The notes beneath the pieces are model-generated. The model was not told the origin of the DNA, searched no databases, and saw only the letters and a program-made list of their open reading frames with translations. The translations under genes and the position numbers were made by a program. From Tricholoma matsutake (taxonomy: Eukaryota; Basidiomycota; Agaricomycetes; Agaricales; Tricholomataceae), in the NCBI GenBank assembly GCA_026075535.2, contig AP026539.1:4960001-5024000 (forward strand): a stretch of DNA of 64,000 nt, given 5' to 3'. Of this stretch, positions 57,881 through 64,000 are shown one piece after another; position 1 is the stretch's first letter, and every line of letters begins with the position of its first letter.

Positions 57881-60800
57881 ATGGAACCATCAGATGTTCC
57901 ATTGACATCGCAAGAAACAGACATATTGTGCTCTTTTCTTGACTGACTCGGAACCTTGCGACCACAGGTAGGCCCCTCTATGCCTGTCCCTTTGCCTGTC
58001 CCACCTGTCCCTTTGCCTGTCCCACCTGTCCCTTTGCCTGTCCCACCTGTCCCTTTGCCTGTCCCACCTGTCCCTTTGCCTGTCCCACCTGTCCCTTTGC
58101 CTGTCCCACCAGTCCAATCGACATCTCCTGCAACTGTGCCAATGCCTCCATTGTACCCACCACTGCCTACTTCCCTTCCTCCACTATCGGTCTTGCACCA
58201 TGGCACGCTTCAAGCTCGTTCCAGTCCACATTCCATGTTGCCACCACATCAGGGCCATCCATCCCTTTCTCCTGCAATCACCCCCTACCATTCAGCCCTC
58301 CCAGGCTCTCAGGGCCACCCATCGCCTTCATCAAGAATCACTGGTGGGATTGAGAATCTTGGCGGTCTCAACACAAGCTTTGCCAATCGACAATGGCTGG
58401 CTGCTGCAGCCACCAATCTACCCAGGCATGTTTCCCTTCCACAATGCACAGCCCATTGCCCATGGCATGGACCAGCTGTGGCGCCACCCACTCTCACCCC
58501 AGCATTCTCAATCAACTCCATCCTCTCCAGTGAAGGCATGATGAGAATCAAAGTCAAGGTTTATCCCCCGCAGGTGACTGACTGCATCATTAACATCATC
58601 TGAATTTGATCTAACTGATATGGACAGCCAATTGTGATGGAAAACCTCACATATTATCAGTTCCATAAAGATTCATTCAATGCCATGCTAGAGCATTTTT
58701 CTCTTCTTTATTCCCATGACATTCCTTCTACTACACTTGCAACAGATCTAGTCCGACAGGTCATAGAAGACATGAAACGTTCCAGGATGCACTATAGCTT
58801 TGTTGAGCATTACTCTCCCAATATCCTTGACCACAAAGCATTACCACTGCTCCTGATGATCTTCAGAGACCGAGGCCAAGCAGCTAGTGACAGTGAAATC
58901 AAACTTCGACGCATACCGATGGATCCTACCCTCACCCTCCAGAAGATGTTTGAGGCCCGTAATAGATATACCCCGGTGGCAGCAGGAAATGGCATTGAAG
59001 ATGTTCATTTCATTATTCATCTCAGTACGTGTTCCTTTTCCCTATCCATTTGTTGGCTAACTGAACCTGTCTTAGTTGTACATGAACACCCACTGACTGC
59101 AATAACCTCATTCAATACCGACCTTCCACGTGTCCATAATTGTATTTCAAAGAGAGTATATCATCAATTCCCTGGGGATCTGTACCCATCCAATCAAGCT
59201 GCCGAAACCGATACATCCTGTGCAGAATCACAATCAGAACCGGAGGATAGTGATATGGAAGATATTTTACTGACCACAAGTCTATGGGACATTGTTAATG
59301 TAAGTGCCCATCACCCAATGTTATGGTCAAGTGCCACCCTGATGCAGGATACACAGACTCCTGGCAGTCCTAGAAGAGGATTCCTTTGAGCTCGTACCCA
59401 TGCGGCTTCTCACCCCCACTGTCGGCCATCTACCACACATGACCATACCCCTCCACCATTGCAAAGTGATCATTCTGTCCCACAGCCATTGGCTCCACCA
59501 ATTTCTGGGCCATCTCAACAACAACTGCAACAACCACTGCAAGCACTCATTCAAACAGCCTCTATTCCAGAGGTTCTATGGGTGCACCAATGGGCGGCAC
59601 CTGTCTTCTTGGAAAGCGAAACCATCCCTTTGGCGGACATGAGATCATCGGCATTCAGGGAAGCTACTGTAGGGTCCAATGTTAAGAAGCTTGAGATCTG
59701 TGGGTCAGATGTCCATGCACTGGCACAGGCATTTTTAAATATGCTGGGTGAAGCTGTAAAAAGAGGGGATTTTACTTCAGTCCTTTTGCCACAGAGGGAG
59801 TTTGATATGTGAGTTGATGAATGCATTAGCACGCATCGCCTCCATCTAATGATCATAATCTCCTAGTGTACAGCAGAGTGTTATTGGTAGAGATAGGATC
59901 CAGTCATTTGGAGAAGGTGTTGAGCGTGAAGCCCTTCAAATCACATTTCAAGAATACCAGGACAATTCAACGATGTGGTTCCTGCAGCGCCAAGACCATC
60001 ACTCCTCGCTTGTCATGCTTGGCTTGCAGCACCGACAGCTGTCCTCCTCGCAGTGTTCCATCAAGCTCAGCATCCTTGGTGCATTAACAGCTTTATTACT
60101 CCTCTATGGCATCCCTCCAGACCCTCTATCGCCTGTCCTCTTGCATTATTTTATTCATGACTTGGATCTAAACTCGATCTCCCATAATCTTCTGGGAAAC
60201 TGGTACCCTGACCTAGGGAGGTTGATACAGGACTGGATAGATGCTGGACCTGATGGCAATATTGAATCATTTGCAGGCCATTTTATGACCTACCATGACA
60301 CCCAGGTATCACAATGCTTTGCGACATTTTTACTTATGCTAATTTGTGTCTAGATTTCTTTGCTTACCTTCCGAGACAAGGCTATACACCACTCTCTAGC
60401 ATGCGAGATGCTTTACCGAGCTATTGTTGGTCCTGTACTGCCAGACCATCCTGACATCCAGTCCTTCCTACATGGTTTTTACTTGCCTTGTCGTAATGGG
60501 TTTCATTTTCCCAATGTAGGTGTCTGAACATTGTTTTGCATTTTGTTCTTTATTTATACAATCCACTAGTTCATCAAATGCGTTGAAGGAGGTACCGAGA
60601 TTCTCATTAGCATGCTTTGGGCTTCAAATATAACCTCCCCCAGCAACCTCCTTCCCTATCTTCAGATAAGGACATTGTCTAGTGATGTAGTGTGCCAACT
60701 TGCAGCTGCAGTGCCCGATTCCTTGATGATGTTCTCCTCCATTGTGCAACAATCCCTTCATGAAACTGGCATGCCCTGCCCCATGCTCTTTGAGGACACT

Positions 60801-61526
60801 AAGCCTCATTTCACAGCAAATCTTATAAATCTATCTGATATCGGCGCAGTATCTTTCCACTCAAAAATATTGGCATGGGCTGCTACTGGAAGCATCTCAA
60901 TCAATATAAATGATGCTGGGATAAGTGTAAGTTGCCCATCAGGTACTCCGTCATAACAGGAACTGAAGATTGTGTTAGATCATGCTCGTTTCCGATGATG
61001 ATTATCTCTATTGCCTGGGGGAGCGCGACCAACCTACTATGTTGGCGAACAGAAAGATCTGCTTTAGGACCTGCCTCAAAGAAGCAAGGCTCCTGTTGTC
61101 ATGGCTAGTGAAGCTGGCACATCACCAATATTCAGGTGACGTGGAGCCCTCCTCTTTTCATGCTGCAGTTCACCATTGGCTACTCTGCAAATGCATCAAT
61201 GCAATTGGCTCCTATTCAATTCTTTGAAGACCCACTATCCTGTCCCTCCTTGTTTTGACAGTTCACCCCTTTCTATCCTGATTCTGGATGATATCCTTAT
61301 TCCATGCTCTATCCTGTTTTGGGATGATACCCAATATTTCGTAGTTAGAGATACTTTAATCTGCTAGATATGTTTCACCTCACTAAAGTACTTTCCTTGT
61401 CATTTTCCAGTACTTCATAATCAATGGTGTTTTCCAAATCACCCTGTGAGTCTACGAGAAGTACAATTCAAGCAGACAGAATACATAGCACGAAAAAAGG
61501 AAATTGAAAGACATCTTCAAAACTAG
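57881..61526 (+). pseudogene. Nine-exon proline-rich protein of unknown function
   Basis: ATG 57881. Phase-consistent exons: 57881-58573, 58628-59024, 59076-59299, 59348-59808, 59867-60305, 60354-60515, 60570-60926, 60979 onward, and a last exon from about 61411 to TAG 61524-61526; introns are about 48-58 bp. The N-terminus is a Pro/Val/Leu repeat; mid-protein has RFFF-free helical parts (YYQFHKDSFNAMLEHF, acidic EPEDSDMEDILL, Gln-rich QQQLQQPLQ). Exon 5 holds SFGEGVEREALQITF and HDLDLNSISHNLLGNWYP; exons 6-7 FYLPCRNGFHFPN, VEGGTEIL and FHSKILAWAATGS. This resembles a large mushroom family whose C-terminal half I have seen likened to HECT ligases, but no HECT catalytic Cys is visible. In-frame TGAs at 57944, 59387 and about 61442. 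Confidence 0.6.
57983..58108 (+). repeat. Minisatellite, six identical 21-bp units
   Basis: CCTGTCCCTTTGCCTGTCCCA is repeated six times with no mismatch, encoding a PVPLPVP heptad in the proline-rich N-terminus of the surrounding gene. Confidence 0.95.
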
Positions 61527-62999
61527 GTATTTTCATTACGAGGCCTTTTCAAGCATTCAATCTCACCAGCAATATCTTCTTTATTCTCTCTGTCATATGA
61601 GCCCTCTCCATCAAACCCATGCTTCTTGACATCATGGCCAATTTCCGAGTAACGCTGTTGTTTCTGGTGGACATTGATTACCTGTAGAAGTGTCGAAAAT
61701 GGAATGGTTATCGTGGGCTGGTCTTGATCCTCGGGCTTAGAAGTACGGTAGAGGTGTTGATTCAGAATGTCCACTGATGTGGGCCCATTAGGTTCCTCAG
61801 GAAAAATCTATGCCACAATCATAGATATTAGTGGTCAGAGGAGTTCTCAACAAAAGGCACTTGCCGTGTAAAGAGCATGTTGGGAAACTACAAATTTTAC
61901 ATATTTCCCATTGAATTCAGATACACATGAAAATCTAGTAGCAGGAGGTGCGGCACGGTTACCGACATAACCATCACATCTCATAAGATAATTCAATGGT
62001 TGTGAGCCTGACTCTTCCAATGTCGCAAAGGTTTCAACATAGTCTACTTCCCAGAAAGCGCATGTCACCTTTTTCACATTCCGTGATTGTCCCGCTACAG
62101 TATGATTACGCTTGATCTTCACACCAATTGCAAGTCACACCCTGCCAAGGGAGCAGGCAACAAACCTCCCAAGATTGTATGCAAGTTTTGCCTCAGTCTC
62201 ACTATAGGCAACTTCCCATACCACTGTTGGCCATCCTTGTGTGATGGGCTGCTTTGTGGGATTATCCTCATACAGGCTGAAATCAGGACTCTTGATACCA
62301 TCTTCCAAATCAACATCTGCAGAGCCTCCCAGGCGAACAGCACCTGTGTCAAAAGCGAACAAAGAGAGACCTTTGGAGTCTTTGGTGTTGATGCTGAAGA
62401 AGAGGGTTGACATGATTTCATGTCTGAAAGATGGGTAATGCACGATCAGCTTTTCATGCGAGAAATCAATCCTTTTATGTTGTTATCAGATTTGCCACAA
62501 ACCAGAGAAATCCGACGTACCTAAGGTTGTCCCAACCTGGCACTCTAGACTTTGCCCATAACTCATCTACAATTTTTGATGAGACACCTTCAATAGATAT
62601 CTCATGCTTTCCAGCAATCCCAGTCACCCCATCCACCCCATCCAGGAGTGGTTTCAGCTTAGATAAGACTTTATCCAAGGAGAGGGGACAGACTGCATTG
62701 ACAGCTTCTAATGAGGGCCAAGGCATAGGAAGGGCATCTACAGCAGGATCAGGAGGATCAGAGGCCACATGAGATGATGGTAGTAGGGGTTGCAAGTCAT
62801 CAGAACTGTCCAATGAGGGGCGAGGTGTTGGAAGGCCAGTAGTAGCATGACGGGCAAGATCCTCTGAAGAAACCTGTTTGTTTTGGCCCACTATGGGGTG
62901 AGGGGGTGTGTATCTCTGGCCAGGCATGTTAGAAGGGGCCCTGGCATTGTTTGAGGAAGATGGTGGTGCAGAATGAGTAAATGGGTGTTCAAAGGTCAA
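61523..62999 (-). pseudogene. PD-(D/E)XK-like nuclease-fold protein (Agaricomycete hypothetical)
   Basis: The first part (62999-62521) is Pro/Ser-rich and disordered, ending in VLSKLKPLLDGVDG and WAKSRVPGWDNLR, then a GTACGT donor. A long exon, about 62450-61860, has HEIMSTLFFSINTKD, KSPDFSLYEDN and PTVVWEVAYSETEAKLAYNLGR, followed by CSLGRV-TGA-LAIGVKIK where TGA stands for Arg. The SPD...WEVAYSE pairing resembles the Asp and Glu of Uma2-type PD-(D/E)XK folds. A last exon (about 61795-61523) is charged and ends TAG on the same CTAG as the opposing gene. Function unproven. Confidence 0.6.
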
Positions 63000-64000
63000 A
63001 GATGTACTGATTCTAGTAGAGTTATAACCTGAAAGTCAGTAGGGTAGCATATCTGTGCAATGCACATATATCAATGCTATCAATGCTGGAGATCTGCCAC
63101 GTAACAGCCTGATATCGTTGAATTTGTGTTTGTTGTTTATGAAACTCAAAACCTGAACTGGACAAAGACATTTGCGTATATGCCTGAAATTGCAATATAT
63201 TCTGTGTATGAACAATCACTAGTCAATAAGGTAGTTACTTAAAGCCTTTTTAGCACCTTGAACATCTTGCTGGCAGATTGTGGTTGCTTGCCGCTCCCCT
63301 TCATCCAAAGAATGTGGGTTGGGTGCAGTACCTGTCAGAATAGAACCAGACGGCCCCCACAAAAAATGTATTCCCTGCCAGAGCATGTAATGAGCATGTA
63401 TGGGAGTGCCTGGCACTATGGTAGACTTGAGCAATGTGGAATTTTATACAAAGAAGCATGGAAAGTACTCGCCAGGGAAAATTTTTTCAAAATTCCACCT
63501 AAGCTCCGACATCGCTTCAGCCCCTGCGTACCACATAGCCTTATGCTCAAATGAGTGGGGCGCCCATTGAAAGTATTTTAGAACTTCAGAGGCAGTTACT
63601 GTAGTGGTTATTGAAGTGCTTGAAATTTTGACTGAGGAATCAGCAGCCACTCAAAATGGGAGGGAAAACCCCATGTGTTCAAGGGTAAGGCGTATAGCAT
63701 TGAAATTCCGGACTTTGAGGTACAGCCCTTTAAAGCGCCGGTTGAATATTGTGGCTTCACTCTGCTCTGGTGGGATGGTATGAAGGCCCAGAAAAAGCCG
63801 GACAATTGAAGGTGATGCGGGTGTGGTCAGACTCTCCAAAGGTTGATGACCCCAGAGATCAAACGGGAACAGCTCGGCTCCACCATCTCTGCAAATTTCC
63901 AAACCATCTGTTGAACTACTAAGAGACATGCAGGTTGTCGCAGGTGGAGATGGAGCTGGTGGTAGTGGTTCCGGGGAGGGGCCAGGTGAAAGGATGTGCA
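63000..64000 (-). pseudogene. Hypothetical gene, exons running off the right edge
   Basis: A frame open from the window edge reads PGTTTTS-type or, in the better frame, SPGPSPEPLPPAPSPPATT, then LELFPFDLWGHQ-like sequence (GAELFPFDLWGHQPLE), FNRRFKGLYLKVRNFNAIRL, a TGA at about 63651, and LKYFQWAPHSFEHKAMWYAG down to about 63450. A further exon-like piece (63420-63250) has IHFLWGPSGSI and ATTICQQDVQGAKKALSN. The start is outside the window. It may be the upstream part of the 61523-62999 gene or a separate one. Confidence 0.45.

Noticed and set aside
57983..58108. CRISPR array
   Set aside because: Uniform 21-bp tandem units without spacers, inside a eukaryotic coding exon.
57850..58206. Gly-Thr-Gly-Lys repeat protein on the minus strand
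   Set aside because: Antisense shadow of the coding minisatellite in the plus-strand gene.
1..64000. Reassignment of TGA to Arg or Trp in this genome
   Set aside because: The open DUF6698-like gene, the PHD gene and others end naturally at TGA, and TGAs at Arg positions are explained by CGA to TGA at CpG.

Overview
The window reads as nuclear DNA of a filamentous basidiomycete, most likely an Agaricomycete (mushroom-forming fungus). The evidence is short spliceosomal introns of about 45-75 bp with GTATGT/GTAAGT donors, several lineages of chromodomain Ty3/Gypsy elements, a fungal-type Helitron, and protein families I associate with mushroom genomes. No tRNA, rRNA, CRISPR or bacterial feature is visible. 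This is from sequence reading only; no database was searched.

About three quarters of the window is mobile DNA, much of it nested. 1-928 is the 3' end of an old Gypsy element. Gypsy A (929-17298, plus strand, LTRs of about 1.19 kb) is inserted in it. A is split inside gag by Gypsy B (3233-9267, minus strand, two 423-bp LTRs, target duplication GACAG). A's second LTR is preceded by a polypurine tract and followed by another gag, so A is the start of a tandem array. That array is cut at about 18036 by a decayed Helitron on the minus strand (18037 to about 23480), which carries a tRNA-derived SINE with a 16-bp target duplication. Two non-autonomous DNA transposons follow: D1 (23747-25948, 10-bp duplication) and D2 (30305-31905, hAT-like, 8-bp duplication). 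They share odd internal hairpin and intron-like modules. Between them lies a spliced minus-strand gene of unknown function (26884-28475).

Gypsy E (about 33411-43745, minus) abuts the 5' half of another Gypsy (F: LTR, gag, protease; 43746-46327, minus). Its apparent other half (C: pol, 697-bp LTR; 46744-51886) lies head to head on the plus strand, as if one element had been broken by an inversion. The right end is richer in cellular-type genes: an open five-exon gene I recognise as DUF6698-like (52203-53066), a MITE (54656-55308), a PHD-finger gene (55551-56320, minus), a nine-exon proline-rich gene (57881-61526, plus), and a PD-(D/E)XK-like gene (61523-62999, minus) meeting it tail to tail on one shared CTAG stop palindrome.

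Three themes deserve attention. First, decay is dominated by CpG loss: in-frame stops are mostly TGA at positions where the families have Arg (CGA), and the two LTRs of B differ only by transitions, nearly all at CpG. Second, Gypsy A and Gypsy C each carry, between pol and the 3' LTR and on the opposite strand, a coiled-coil plus zinc-cluster gene; the one in A is spliced. Third, D1 and D2, of different superfamilies, share a palindrome-plus-intron module and a second short palindrome.
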